DNA of 64,000 nucleotides from Poriferisulfidus sp963668445 (GCA_963668445.1 OY764335.1:868001-932000), one strand, 5' to 3'. Shown: positions 20,450 to 29,126, counted from the first letter of the stretch. The notes: generated from the sequence alone by a model not told the origin. Translations and numbers: made by a program.

Positions 20450-21784
20450 ATGGCCGGCAAGGTATACATCGAGACCCACGGGTGTCAGATGAACGAATAC
20501 GATTCCGCACGCATGCGGGACGTATTGCAGACGCGCCTCGGCATGCAGCCGACGACCGATGAGGCCGCTGCCGACGTGCTGCTGCTCAACACATGCTCGG
20601 TGCGCGAAAAAGCACAGGAGAAGGTGTTCAGCCGCCTCGGCCGCCTCGGCCGTTACAAGCAGGCCCGTCCGGGCCTTCTGATTGGCGTGGGCGGTTGCGT
20701 GGCAAGCCAGGAGGGCGAGAACCTGCGCCGCCGAGCCCCGCAGGTGGACATCGTATTCGGGCCGCAGACCTTGCATCGCTTGCCGGACTTGATCGAACAG
20801 GCGCGGCAAGGAAGGCCGGCGGTGGATATCAGCTTCCCGGCGATTGAAAAGTTCGATTGCCTGCCGGAGCCTTCGGTGCAGGGCGCTTCGGCCTTTGTTT
20901 CCATTATGGAAGGGTGCAGCAAGTACTGCTCGTTTTGCGTGGTGCCGTACACCCGTGGAGAAGAAGTCAGCCGTCCGTTCGACGACATCATTCAGGAAAC
21001 GGCGGCGCTCGCCCGCCGCGGCGTGCGCGAAGTGACGCTGTTGGGACAGAATGTCAATGCTTGGCGGGCGCATCTGCATGACGGGCAGCCAGCCGATTTC
21101 GCCTTGCTACTGCGCTTCGTCGCAGCCATCGAGGGCATCGAACGGGTGCGCTACACCACATCGCATCCGCGTGAATTCACGGGTTCGCTGATTCAGGCGC
21201 ATGCCGAGGTCGAGGAGTTGGCCGCGCACGTCCATCTGCCGGTGCAGAGCGGCTCGGATCGCGTGCTGGCCGCTATGAAGCGCGGCTATACGGTGCTGGA
21301 ATACAAATCCATCATTCGGAAGCTGAAGGTGGCGCGGCCTGGCATCTCGGTGTCGTCCGATTTCATCGTAGGCTTCCCCGGCGAAACGGAGGAGGATTTC
21401 GAAGGCACGCTCCGGTTGGCAGAGGAGGTCGGCTTCGATCAAAGCTTCAGTTTCATCTACAGCGCCAGGCCCGGCACGCCGGCCGCGGAATTGCAGGACG
21501 GCGTGCCGCTGGCAGCGAAGAAGGAGAGGTTGGCGCGTCTGCAGGCGCAATTGGAGGCGCAGGCGGCAGCAGTGGCGCAGACCCGCGTGGAAACCGTACA
21601 GCGCGTTCTCGTCGAAGGGCCGTCGCGCCGCAATCCCCGTGAGCTTGCGGGGCGTGCCGCCGACAACCGCGTAATCAATTTCGCCGGGCCGTTCGCATGG
21701 ATCGGAACTTTCCGGATGGTTCGGGTCATCGCCGTCCGTGCCCATTCGCTCCGCGGAGAACGAGAGTCGTCCGAACTGCCTTGA
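20450..21784 (+). CDS. miaB: tRNA-2-methylthio-N6-dimethylallyladenosine synthase MiaB
   Basis: MiaB adds the methylthio group to i6A37 in tRNA using two 4Fe-4S clusters. The 444 residues show the UPF0004 domain with Cys in GCQMNEYDS, NTCSVRE and GGCVA, the radical-SAM motif CSKYCSFC (near residue 158), and a C-terminal TRAM domain. ATG at 20450 gives the canonical MAGKVYIETHGCQ; a GTG at 20432 would add six residues. The stop overlaps the next start. miaB-phoH-ybeY-ybeX-lnt is the E. coli order. Confidence 0.96.
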   Translation: MAGKVYIETHGCQMNEYDSARMRDVLQTRLGMQPTTDEAAADVLLLNTCSVREKAQEKVFSRLGRLGRYKQARPGLLIGVGGCVASQEGENLRRRAPQVDIVFGPQTLHRLPDLIEQARQGRPAVDISFPAIEKFDCLPEPSVQGASAFVSIMEGCSKYCSFCVVPYTRGEEVSRPFDDIIQETAALARRGVREVTLLGQNVNAWRAHLHDGQPADFALLLRFVAAIEGIERVRYTTSHPREFTGSLIQAHAEVEELAAHVHLPVQSGSDRVLAAMKRGYTVLEYKSIIRKLKVARPGISVSSDFIVGFPGETEEDFEGTLRLAEEVGFDQSFSFIYSARPGTPAAELQDGVPLAAKKERLARLQAQLEAQAAAVAQTRVETVQRVLVEGPSRRNPRELAGRAADNRVINFAGPFAWIGTFRMVRVIAVRAHSLRGERESSELP

Positions 21785-22746
21785 GCACGCCTGCCCGCAC
21801 CTTGAAATTGTTGCTGCAACCGGCCGACAACTCGCGCTTGGCCAGCTTGTGCGGTCCGATGGGCGAGCACTTGCGCCAGTTGGAGGCGCGGTTCGGCATC
21901 GAGATCCATCACCGCGGGCACGATTTCCAGCTGGTCGGCGAGCATATGTCCGTGGCGACGGCGGCCGGGCTTTTGCAAGACATGTACCGGCACACGGAGC
22001 AGGGCGAGTTGTCGGCCGACAACGTCAATCGATTCCTGCTGGCCTCGCGAAATGAGGATGCGGCACCGGCTGCGCCGGATGTGGAACTGATGTTGCGCCA
22101 TGCGCGCCTGCGCACCTACGGCGCCAATCAACAGCGCTATCTGGCAGCCTTGCACGACCACGACTTGGTTTTCGGGGTCGGGCCGGCAGGCACCGGCAAG
22201 ACGTATTTGGCGATGGCGCGGGCTGTTCATGCTCTGGAGCAGGAGCAGGTCCGGCGCATTGTGCTGGTGCGGCCGGTCGTGGAGGCCGGCGAACGATTGG
22301 GCTTCCTGCCGGGCGATCTGGCCCAGAAGATCGATCCGTATTTGCGCCCGATGTTCGATGCGCTGGACGAATTGGCCGGGCATGAGCGGGCCGTGCGCTG
22401 GCTGGAAAGCAATGTCGTCGAAATTGCACCGCTGGCCTACATGCGCGGCCGCACGCTGAACGATGCCTTCGTCATTCTGGACGAGGCGCAGAATGCCTCG
22501 CGGGCGCAAATGAAGATGCTGCTGACGCGCTTGGGCTTCGGAGCGCGCACGGCGGTGACGGGCGATCTGACGCAGACCGATCTGCCGCCGGGCGACCGCT
22601 CGGGCTTGGAGGAGGCGCTGGAACTTCTCGAAGGCCTGCCCGGAGTCGCCTTTGTGCGTTTTCGGCGGAGCGACGTCGTACGGCATCCGCTGGTGCAGCA
22701 GGTCATCGAAGCCTATACGCGCGGACATGATGATGGTTCGGGCTGA
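21781..22746 (+). CDS. ybeZ: PhoH-like ATPase YbeZ
   Basis: YbeZ is a PhoH-family NTPase that partners with the YbeY endoribonuclease in RNA maturation. The 321-residue product contains Walker A GPAGTGKTYLA (about residues 138-148), the AYMRGRTLNDAFVILDEAQN block and a Walker B aspartate. The start is TTG at 21781 overlapping the miaB stop (TTGA), giving MSTPARTLKLLLQPADN; no ATG is better placed. The end overlaps ybeY. Confidence 0.94.
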   Translation: MSTPARTLKLLLQPADNSRLASLCGPMGEHLRQLEARFGIEIHHRGHDFQLVGEHMSVATAAGLLQDMYRHTEQGELSADNVNRFLLASRNEDAAPAAPDVELMLRHARLRTYGANQQRYLAALHDHDLVFGVGPAGTGKTYLAMARAVHALEQEQVRRIVLVRPVVEAGERLGFLPGDLAQKIDPYLRPMFDALDELAGHERAVRWLESNVVEIAPLAYMRGRTLNDAFVILDEAQNASRAQMKMLLTRLGFGARTAVTGDLTQTDLPPGDRSGLEEALELLEGLPGVAFVRFRRSDVVRHPLVQQVIEAYTRGHDDGSG

Positions 22747-23176
22747 AGTCCAGCACATGGCCGGCATGGACGGCATTCCGGCTGCCGAGCAGTTTCAGCG
22801 CTGGGCCGGTGCGGTCCGGCATGATGCGCCAGCGGCAACCGTGTGCATCCGGGTGGTGGATGATGCGGAAATGGCGGAGCTCAACGCCCGCTACCGCCAG
22901 CGGACCGGAGTGACCAATGTGCTGGCGTTCGAAGCGGATTCAGAGGAGCAGGCCTGCGGCAGTCTGGGCGATCTGGTGATCTGCGCTCCGGAAGTGCTTC
23001 GGGAGGCGCGGGAGTATGCCTGTGCGCCCGAGGCGCGTTTTGCGCACATGACCGTACACGGCGTGCTGCATCTGCTGGGTTACATGCACAACGCGCCGGA
23101 GCCGGCGGCCCGCATGGAGGCGATGGAGCAGGCGGTCCTCGCCGAGTTGGGCTATCCGGACCCGTACCCGTCATGA
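22727..23176 (+). CDS. ybeY: Endoribonuclease YbeY
   Basis: YbeY is a zinc-dependent RNase for 16S rRNA 3' maturation and 70S quality control. The 149-residue frame has the catalytic motif HGVLHLLGYMH (H-X3-H-X5-H) and the conserved TNVLAFEAD and LGDLVICAPEV segments. Three consecutive ATGs (22727, 22730, 22733) make the exact start uncertain by two residues. It overlaps ybeZ by 20 bases and ybeX by four. Confidence 0.95.
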   Translation: MMMVRAEVQHMAGMDGIPAAEQFQRWAGAVRHDAPAATVCIRVVDDAEMAELNARYRQRTGVTNVLAFEADSEEQACGSLGDLVICAPEVLREAREYACAPEARFAHMTVHGVLHLLGYMHNAPEPAARMEAMEQAVLAELGYPDPYPS

Positions 23177-24036
23177 GCAAGTGGCCGCCGCGTGCCATAG
23201 GGCGGCGCATGCGCCGCTGGCTATGGCGGCATTCCTGGCTGTTGCCCCGAACCCGCGACGAGGCGCGCGCCTTGGTGCGCGGCCTGAACTGGGAAAACCT
23301 TCTGGACGACAGCCTGTGCGAGATGCTGGAAGGCGCGTTCAACATCTCCAGCTTGTGCGCGGCCGACATCATGATTCCGCGCGCCGACATGAAAGTGGTG
23401 TCGATCGAGGCATCCCGCCAAGACGTCATTGCGCAGATTACGGAATGCGGCCATTCACGCTACCCGGTGACGGAAAGCGACCGCAGCGATGTGGTGGGCA
23501 TCCTGCTTGCGAAGGATGTGCTGACGCGCACGGCGACCGGACAAGGGCAGACGGAATTTTCCATCAAGGACATGATGCTGCCGCCGCAACGGTTTCCGGA
23601 GAGCCGGCGGCTGAGCGACCTGCTGCGGGACTTTCAGGCCACGCGCAGCCATATGGGCATCATCGTGAACGAATACAGCGAAGCGGCCGGCTTGGTGACC
23701 ATTGAGGACGTGCTGGAGGAGATCGTCGGCGAAATCGCCGACGAGCATGATCGCCAGCAGGATTCGGAATCGGAGCAGATTCGCATGGTGGATAAGGCGC
23801 ATGGCCGCTACGCCGTCGTGCCGACCGTGCCGATTGCCGAGTTCAACCAGTATTTCAACGCGTCGCTCGATGCGGTCGGGCATGCGACGATCGGAGGCTT
23901 GGTGTTGCAGCGGATCGGACACTTTCCGGCCATCGATGAGCAGGTCGAGATCGAAGGCTTTCGCTTTACGATTGCGCGGGTTTCGGGCCAGCGCATTCGG
24001 CTTCTTGATCTCGAAGCGCCAGAACCCGGTGCGTGA
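23173..24036 (+). CDS. ybeX: CBS-domain protein YbeX/CorC
   Basis: YbeX has been linked to magnesium/cobalt efflux and to ribosome and RNA metabolism. The 287 residues contain two CBS domains (from IMIPRADMKVVSIEASR to about residue 180) and a C-terminal CorC/HlyC transporter-associated domain (VPTVPIAEFNQYFN onward). There is no membrane domain, as in the E. coli protein. ATG at 23173 overlaps the ybeY stop. Confidence 0.94.
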   Translation: MSKWPPRAIGRRMRRWLWRHSWLLPRTRDEARALVRGLNWENLLDDSLCEMLEGAFNISSLCAADIMIPRADMKVVSIEASRQDVIAQITECGHSRYPVTESDRSDVVGILLAKDVLTRTATGQGQTEFSIKDMMLPPQRFPESRRLSDLLRDFQATRSHMGIIVNEYSEAAGLVTIEDVLEEIVGEIADEHDRQQDSESEQIRMVDKAHGRYAVVPTVPIAEFNQYFNASLDAVGHATIGGLVLQRIGHFPAIDEQVEIEGFRFTIARVSGQRIRLLDLEAPEPGA

Positions 24037-25526
24037 AAATCCGTTGGGGCTCCGGTAGATTGTTTGCGGGGCATGCAGCCGCTTTGGCTGGCGGCCTGCT
24101 GGCTTCCTTCGGATTCGCCCCGTATGCGTGGCGCTCCGCCCTAGGGGTCGGATTGATCTTGCTGCTGTGCAGCTTGCATTCGAGCACGCCCGGCAGGGCG
24201 GCCGTTCGTGGTGGCCTGTTTGGCCTCGGATATTTCGGCTGCGGCGTCTATTGGGTGTACTACAGCATCCACGTGTATGCCTACACGCCGTTGTGGCTGT
24301 CGTGTGCGTTGGCCGCCTTGCTGGTCGCGTATCTGTCCTTATACCCGATGCTGGCGGCATGGTTGGCGGCGCGCCTTCTGCCTTGCGGACCACTCCGTCT
24401 GATTGGTGCGGCGACTCTGCTGGCTGTGGCGGAATGGGTGCGAGGCATCGCATGGACCGGCTTCCCTTGGATTTTGTACGGGCAGGGCAGCTTGGACAGC
24501 CCTTGGGCAGGCTATTTGCCGGTCGCAGGAGTCTATGCGACAGGCTTGCTGATGCTGCTGTCGGCTGCCGGAGTCGCGGGTTGGCTGTGGCGGCCACGGT
24601 CCGTGCGCGTGTTGGGGCTGGGAGCGGCATTCGCCATTGCCGGCGCCGGCGAAGCCTTGCGCACGATCGTTTGGGGCGAGCCGGTCGGGGCGGAGACCAA
24701 AGTGGCTCTAGTGCAGCCCAATCTGAGCCAGGACCGGCGCTGGCGCAAAGAGCACTTGGGTGAGATCATGCGAACGTATCTGCATTTGACCCGCTCGGTC
24801 GCACATGTCCCGTTGGTGATTTGGCCTGAAGCGGCCATTCCGCAGCTGCTGCGGCATGCGCAACCGTTCTATGCAGAGGTTGCGGAAGCTCTGGAGCCGG
24901 AGACGACGCTGATGGTTGGAGCGTTCTACATGGAAGAGGGCTCATCCAGGCCGCGCACGGGGCTGGTGAACTTCAAAACCGGCCAACGCTATGGAAAGCG
25001 CCATCTGGTACCGTTCGGAGAATACGCTCCCATGCGGACATGGCTGATGCCGCTGTACCAGCAGATGCGCATCAAAATGAGCGATCTAGAGGCTTCCGAT
25101 AATCGTCCGTTGCTTCAAATCAGGGGCATTCCCGCCGGAGCGATGATCTGCTACGAAATAGTTTATCCGAGGATTGCCAGACTTGCGTTACCGGAAGCAA
25201 GGTATGTGGTGAATGTGAGCAACGATGCTTGGTTCGGTCCGACTCGGGCGCCGTGGCAGCATTTGGAGGCGGCGCGCCTGAGGGCCGCAGAGTCGGCTCG
25301 GGAATTGCTTCGGGTTGCGAGCACAGGCGTGACGGCGATTCTTGGCGCCGACGGCTCGGTTGTCAAAGCGGCTCCGCAATTCGAGCAGACCGTGCTGGAA
25401 GGGACGGTGCAGGCGCGGCGCGGGCTTACGCCTTATGTCCGGTTCGGCGAATGGCTGTTCGCCGTGCTGGCCGCGCTCATGTTGGCGGTCTGTTTGGCTT
25501 GGAAGCACCGAGGAAGGAAGCGCTAG
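24033..25526 (+). CDS. lnt: Apolipoprotein N-acyltransferase
   Basis: Lnt adds the third acyl chain to the N-terminal cysteine of lipoproteins in the inner membrane; Pal, encoded downstream at 55458, is a likely client. The 497-residue protein has an N-terminal block of hydrophobic helices followed by a nitrilase-like domain. Its catalytic triad is visible as Glu in IWPEAAIP, Lys in GKRHLVPFGEY and Cys in MICYEIVYP. The start is GTG overlapping the ybeX stop (GTGA). Confidence 0.95.
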   Translation: MKIRWGSGRLFAGHAAALAGGLLASFGFAPYAWRSALGVGLILLLCSLHSSTPGRAAVRGGLFGLGYFGCGVYWVYYSIHVYAYTPLWLSCALAALLVAYLSLYPMLAAWLAARLLPCGPLRLIGAATLLAVAEWVRGIAWTGFPWILYGQGSLDSPWAGYLPVAGVYATGLLMLLSAAGVAGWLWRPRSVRVLGLGAAFAIAGAGEALRTIVWGEPVGAETKVALVQPNLSQDRRWRKEHLGEIMRTYLHLTRSVAHVPLVIWPEAAIPQLLRHAQPFYAEVAEALEPETTLMVGAFYMEEGSSRPRTGLVNFKTGQRYGKRHLVPFGEYAPMRTWLMPLYQQMRIKMSDLEASDNRPLLQIRGIPAGAMICYEIVYPRIARLALPEARYVVNVSNDAWFGPTRAPWQHLEAARLRAAESARELLRVASTGVTAILGADGSVVKAAPQFEQTVLEGTVQARRGLTPYVRFGEWLFAVLAALMLAVCLAWKHRGRKR

Positions 25527-25794
25527 TGCTGCACCCGAAATGGCATATCTTATACGCGCCGCTGATGTAGATGGAAGCAGGTGCTCATGCCCGTCAGCGG
25601 GCTTCGCATGAAGCGTTTGCGGAGCTGCGAGCGTATCGATTCCGGCTGCCCGGGCCGCATGGCGGCCGTTCGTCAAGCCACTCCGGCGATCCGCCAATAG
25701 CGGAGGAAGGAGGTCCGGGACTTGCGTCCTGAGGCTCGCATTCCGCACAGAACCCGGGGACCCATAGCATTTTGTAGGGCCGTGAGCAACGACT
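25527..25794. other. Gene-poor interval with possible transposase debris
   Basis: The 268 bases between the convergent ends of lnt and mfnB hold no credible gene. Forward-strand frames give short stretches such as AADVDG and AYRFRLPG that faintly recall TnpB-type proteins but are broken by stops. A short perfect hairpin, GGCCGC-ATG-GCGGCC, sits at 25653-25667 without a T-run. I can support nothing more specific. Confidence 0.3.
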
Positions 25795-26550
25795 TCATGA
25801 GGGGCTCATAGCGGGGTCCAATCGGCTTGCCTGCGACTTCTGCTTAGTCCGCGGCAGGGCGGGTGCGGTGCGGTTTGTGGCACATAGGGATTGGAGCAGG
25901 TTCTGGGCAGTTTCTAGGCAGATGGGGTTGGTTCTTTGCGCTTGGTCGCACAAAGCGCTGCGAAAGCCTAGATAATCCGGGCACGCCGGAAGGTACTGCC
26001 GGGCGGATGCCGAGTCCAAGCGACCGGCCAGTCCGCAAAGCAGGCCGGCGCGCCGAACTGCTTGCACCCAAGCTTGGGCATGGGACGGCTTTAGGTAGTG
26101 CGTCAACGAGCCGCTGTGCTTGTCCGCCGTATCCAGCATCAGGCCGATGCATCCGGCGGCGCACGCCGGTTCGATCCACTGCATTGGGTTCATGCCCGGA
26201 CAGTCTGCGAACAGCACGGCCACGGCTCGCGTCGGAGGCTCTATGGCCGAACAGAGTTGCGCCAGCAGCGGTTGCTGGGATGCCTCGGCAAAGCCCACCT
26301 TGACAAAATCCGCGCCGGTTGTGGAGAGGCGTTGCGCCTGCGCTAGGATTCCGGGCTCTTCGGCCGTGCCGGCTGCGGCACTGACTTGGCGGCGGCCGCG
26401 AACCCATTGCACGGTCGCACGGACGGTACTGAAGTCGACGGCGCCCAGTGCGCCGCGGTCCGGCTCCTTGAGGTCGAGGATGTCGATGGCAGCCGCGAAC
26501 AGAAGTTGGGCCTCTTGCAGGTTTCGGATGCTGCCCAGGATGCGCGTCAT
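25795..26550 (-). CDS. mfnB: (5-formylfuran-3-yl)methyl phosphate synthase (MfnB)
   Basis: MfnB condenses two glyceraldehyde-3-phosphate molecules to the furan precursor of methanofuran, the C1 carrier of the H4MPT-dependent formaldehyde oxidation route. The 251-residue frame has the family lysines in LDLKEPDRGALG, DFVKVGF and MLDTADKHSG (matching Lys27, Lys85 and Lys155 of the archaeal enzyme), and the YLGFRSALC end segment. The start at 26550 overlaps the upstream gene stop (ATGA). The family occurs in methanogens and in bacteria that use H4MPT. Last gene of a three-gene minus-strand cluster. Confidence 0.9.
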   Translation of the reverse strand: MTRILGSIRNLQEAQLLFAAAIDILDLKEPDRGALGAVDFSTVRATVQWVRGRRQVSAAAGTAEEPGILAQAQRLSTTGADFVKVGFAEASQQPLLAQLCSAIEPPTRAVAVLFADCPGMNPMQWIEPACAAGCIGLMLDTADKHSGSLTHYLKPSHAQAWVQAVRRAGLLCGLAGRLDSASARQYLPACPDYLGFRSALCDQAQRTNPICLETAQNLLQSLCATNRTAPALPRTKQKSQASRLDPAMSPS

Positions 26551-27122
26551 GATGGCGCCTCTGCTTGCTGGCAGTGTTCTTGTACTCGCTGCATCAGCCA
26601 TTCCCAAGCTTCCTGCTCGGCGTCGCCGGCGGTTTTTTCCATGGCGATTTCAAGGTATTCGATCTCACGACGGATCTTGTCCGGCGGCAGGCGGTTCAGT
26701 CGGCTGATCAGAATGGCCAGTTCGATGACGGCGGCCTGCGCCCGGTTGTAGCCGCGAAACGGCGCATGCATGCCTTCGTGGAGCACCTTGCAGGTGAAGG
26801 TGGGGCGCAATGGGTCGTCTTCGAAGGACTCGACTTCCACTTCCGCGTGCGACAGGCAGTTCTGCAGGCGTTGGCAGGGTACGATCTCGGCGCTGGTCGT
26901 CGGCCAGTCGCGCCGTCCCGTCAGGCAGCCGGCGTAGATGCGGACGTCGTCCGGGCGGTTCACGACGGCGCATCCCTCGCGTTGCAGGTTGTCCAGAGTC
27001 TTCGAAGGGCGGAAGGGCTTCAGCAGCAGGCGCCGTTCCGCCATGTGCACGCCCATAGGTGCGATATGCGTACGGTCGTCCGCATCGCGCGTCGTGACGA
27101 TGCTCTCGAGAATTTCCGGCAT
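26547..27122 (-). CDS. DUF447-family protein
   Basis: A 191-residue protein beginning MPEILESIVTTRDADDRTHIAPMGV. This opening, with the later LLLKPFRPSKTLDNL, matches the DUF447 family, which has a flavin-reductase-like split-barrel N-terminal half and is found next to C1-cofactor genes in methanogens and H4MPT bacteria. The C-terminal half (about residues 110-190) is helical and charged. Coupled at both ends: start overlaps the upstream stop (TGATG) and stop overlaps mfnB. The reaction is not established; a role in methanofuran or H4MPT synthesis is inferred from position. Confidence 0.82.
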   Translation of the reverse strand: MPEILESIVTTRDADDRTHIAPMGVHMAERRLLLKPFRPSKTLDNLQREGCAVVNRPDDVRIYAGCLTGRRDWPTTSAEIVPCQRLQNCLSHAEVEVESFEDDPLRPTFTCKVLHEGMHAPFRGYNRAQAAVIELAILISRLNRLPPDKIRREIEYLEIAMEKTAGDAEQEAWEWLMQRVQEHCQQAEAPS

Positions 27123-28537
27123 CAGGATGTCTTCCGATGGCGCAGGCGTTCCTTGTGCTTTTTGAGCATGGGCCCCTCGTCCTTGAATTTGGTGAGATCC
27201 TTGTCGGACGGGGCTACCGCGCATCCCCAGCGCAATTCTTCGTCTTGCTGGTAGCGCTTGCCCAGCTGCCAGGCGATCTGCGCCCGCGCCAGTTCGACGC
27301 CCAGATAGAATAAGTGGCCGGGGTCATCGTCCAGATCCAGATCCGGGTAGAAGGCAATCGGGTCGGCATGAATGAATTCGCCGTCGCGATTGTACAGGTG
27401 GATGCCGTCTTCGGCGACTTGGATGCGGAAGTTGGGGTCTTTAACGGCGGCCGCGAACTCGGCGATCTCTTCGGCGGAGTAGGGGAACGGGTGGCGCTCG
27501 TGCAGCATCATGAGCTGGTCGTCGATGCCTTTAGGCGCAATGCCTTGGCGGGCGGCCGCGGCTATGATGCGCCGGGCGCGGTCCGCTTCGCGGATGGAGG
27601 TGCGGCAATGCTCGCTGACCTGCGTCGTCAGGACGTACTGGATGCCCAACTCCGAAATCAGGCCGAACAGCAGGGCGTTCATGCCGGCCGTGTCGGCATG
27701 CGTCAGTTCGGTCACGTTGCCGATGCCCATCATGACCGGAATGTCCGGGAAGCGCCGCCGCAACTCCACATAGCGGGCCAGCGAATCCGCAAAGCCGAAA
27801 TGGATGGGGTCGAGGATCGGGTCGGCCAGGAATGCATGGCCTTGCGTTTGGCACTGCTCGATGGCTTCGCACAGGGATTCCAAGTCCGCGTTGTCGCGCC
27901 CGATCAGCACGGGCACGGATTCCACTTCTTCGGCGACCCACAAGGTGTCGGTGCGCAGGCTGAGCAGGAAATCCGCGCCGGCTTGGCCGCCGGTCAGCAG
28001 ATCCTGTTCGTCCAGCGAGTCCACGCTGACCACGAAGTCGTGCCGCTTGAGCAGTTGCACGGCTTCTGCTAGATGAGGGAAGTCGACGCCCGGCAGGCAG
28101 CCGATGTCGATGATGTCGGCGCCGTCGGTCTGATAACGGCGCGCCTCCGCCAAGATGTCGTCCAAGCCGAGGTTCGGGGCTTCAGTGATTTCGGCGATGA
28201 TGCGAACCTCGTAGCGGCTGAGGTCTTCTGCCATTGCGGCGCGTCCGAAGAAGGCGGGCAAGTCCTTGAGTTCTTCCGGCCCGCGCTCCACCGGCACGCC
28301 GAAATGCTCGGACAGCGACTCCAAATCGCCGCGCACGCGGCCCGGCAGGATGATGCGGTCGGTGCCGTCCGGGAGTTCCAAGCGTTTGCGGATAAGGGCC
28401 GGTGTCATCAGTGCCGCCACGCTTGCTCCGACCTGCCGGACTTCATGGTCGAACTCGGTCGGCTGCATGGATTCCAGCACGCGGTGTAGGCTCCGTTCAG
28501 CCAGACGGCCGGTCACGAACAGGATTTTCTCAGCCAT
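27122..28537 (-). CDS. Dihydropteroate synthase-like protein (DUF6513 type), H4MPT-associated
   Basis: A 471-residue protein whose first ~120 residues (MAEKILFVTGRLAERSLHRVL) form the N-terminal domain typical of these proteins, followed by a pterin-binding TIM barrel related to dihydropteroate synthase (ADIIDIGCLPGVDFPHLAEAV; later PVMMGIGNVTELTHADTAG), and a C-terminal domain of about 110 residues. It is not the folate enzyme FolP, which is about 280 residues. Homologues occur in tetrahydromethanopterin users, suggesting formation of the arylamine-pterin bond or a related step; that is inference. First gene of the cluster. Confidence 0.85.
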   Translation of the reverse strand: MAEKILFVTGRLAERSLHRVLESMQPTEFDHEVRQVGASVAALMTPALIRKRLELPDGTDRIILPGRVRGDLESLSEHFGVPVERGPEELKDLPAFFGRAAMAEDLSRYEVRIIAEITEAPNLGLDDILAEARRYQTDGADIIDIGCLPGVDFPHLAEAVQLLKRHDFVVSVDSLDEQDLLTGGQAGADFLLSLRTDTLWVAEEVESVPVLIGRDNADLESLCEAIEQCQTQGHAFLADPILDPIHFGFADSLARYVELRRRFPDIPVMMGIGNVTELTHADTAGMNALLFGLISELGIQYVLTTQVSEHCRTSIREADRARRIIAAAARQGIAPKGIDDQLMMLHERHPFPYSAEEIAEFAAAVKDPNFRIQVAEDGIHLYNRDGEFIHADPIAFYPDLDLDDDPGHLFYLGVELARAQIAWQLGKRYQQDEELRWGCAVAPSDKDLTKFKDEGPMLKKHKERLRHRKTS

Positions 28538-28588
28538 GGGTATCGGGGTGGTCAAGAGGAGCGAGGCCTTCGGTTCTGAATGTCGGAG

Positions 28589-28617
28589 ATTTTAGAGCAA
28601 CAGCGGGATGGGCTCCA
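28589..28617 (-). promoter_or_regulatory. Weak promoter candidate for the H4MPT cluster
   Basis: On the minus strand TAAAAT (28594-28589) lies about 52 bases before the start of the first cluster gene, with TGGAGC 17 bases further upstream as a poor -35. It is the best sigma-70-like match seen in this leader. Confidence 0.25.
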
Positions 28618-28663
28618 TCGTTTTGCGGCCTTATGAGCCACTCCGGCAGACGGGGGAACTTTC

Positions 28664-28843
28664 ATGATTATTGTAGGCCATGGATTACGAGCAATCGACA
28701 TAATGCAAGTCGAAGGGGCCTCAGGATTCTATGTGGAACGCGCCCATGCGCAAGCGAAGCCTGCATCCGCCGAAAAGCCGGATTTCCTGGCGGTTCATCT
28801 GGTGAGCCACCGAGGCCTTGCATTAGGTCCCGGCGGCTCCTGA
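28664..28843 (+). CDS. Possible 59-residue ORF of unknown nature
   Basis: An open frame from ATG 28664 to TGA 28841-28843 in the large gap between the H4MPT cluster and the RND pump. The peptide begins MIIVGHGLRAIDIMQ. No ribosome site is convincing and I recognise no family. It lies directly upstream of the transposase-like remnant, so it may be part of decayed mobile DNA or merely chance. Confidence 0.2.
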   Translation: MIIVGHGLRAIDIMQVEGASGFYVERAHAQAKPASAEKPDFLAVHLVSHRGLALGPGGS

Positions 28844-28863
28844 CCGTGGTCCGCAACAGCACC

Positions 28864-29110
28864 TATCGTTTCCACTCCGGCACCCTGCGCCAGCCCTCCT
28901 CATCGCCCGTATCGCCGGTGCCAACCGCCATCTCTGGAACCGGGCCATCGGCGAAACGAGGACGCCATGCGGGCGCGGCCCGAGGCCGTCCTTCGCCTTA
29001 TGTGAAGGCCGCCCGGATTGCAAGGGTTTTCGAAAGGGCGGCGGTGATTTGCCGATTCCTCGCATCAATCCAGAAGTTCGGTTCGATTTCCTGGAGTTCA
29101 ACCCTTCACC
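28864..29110 (+). pseudogene. Degenerate TnpB/OrfB-like transposase N-terminal remnant
   Basis: Read with one frameshift, the forward strand gives YRF followed by PALLIARIAGANRHLWNRAI, which closely resembles the N-terminus of IS200/IS605-type TnpB (YRFRLYPT...ALLARIAGANRFLWN). Further on, in another frame, FRKGGGDLPIPR resembles the FKKKGRxDSFRFP block. The reading frame is interrupted by stops and shifts, and the catalytic and zinc-ribbon parts are missing, so it is a dead fragment. The match is by memory of the family, hence moderate confidence. Confidence 0.45.
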
Positions 29111-29126
29111 GCGCAGGCTTGCGCCA

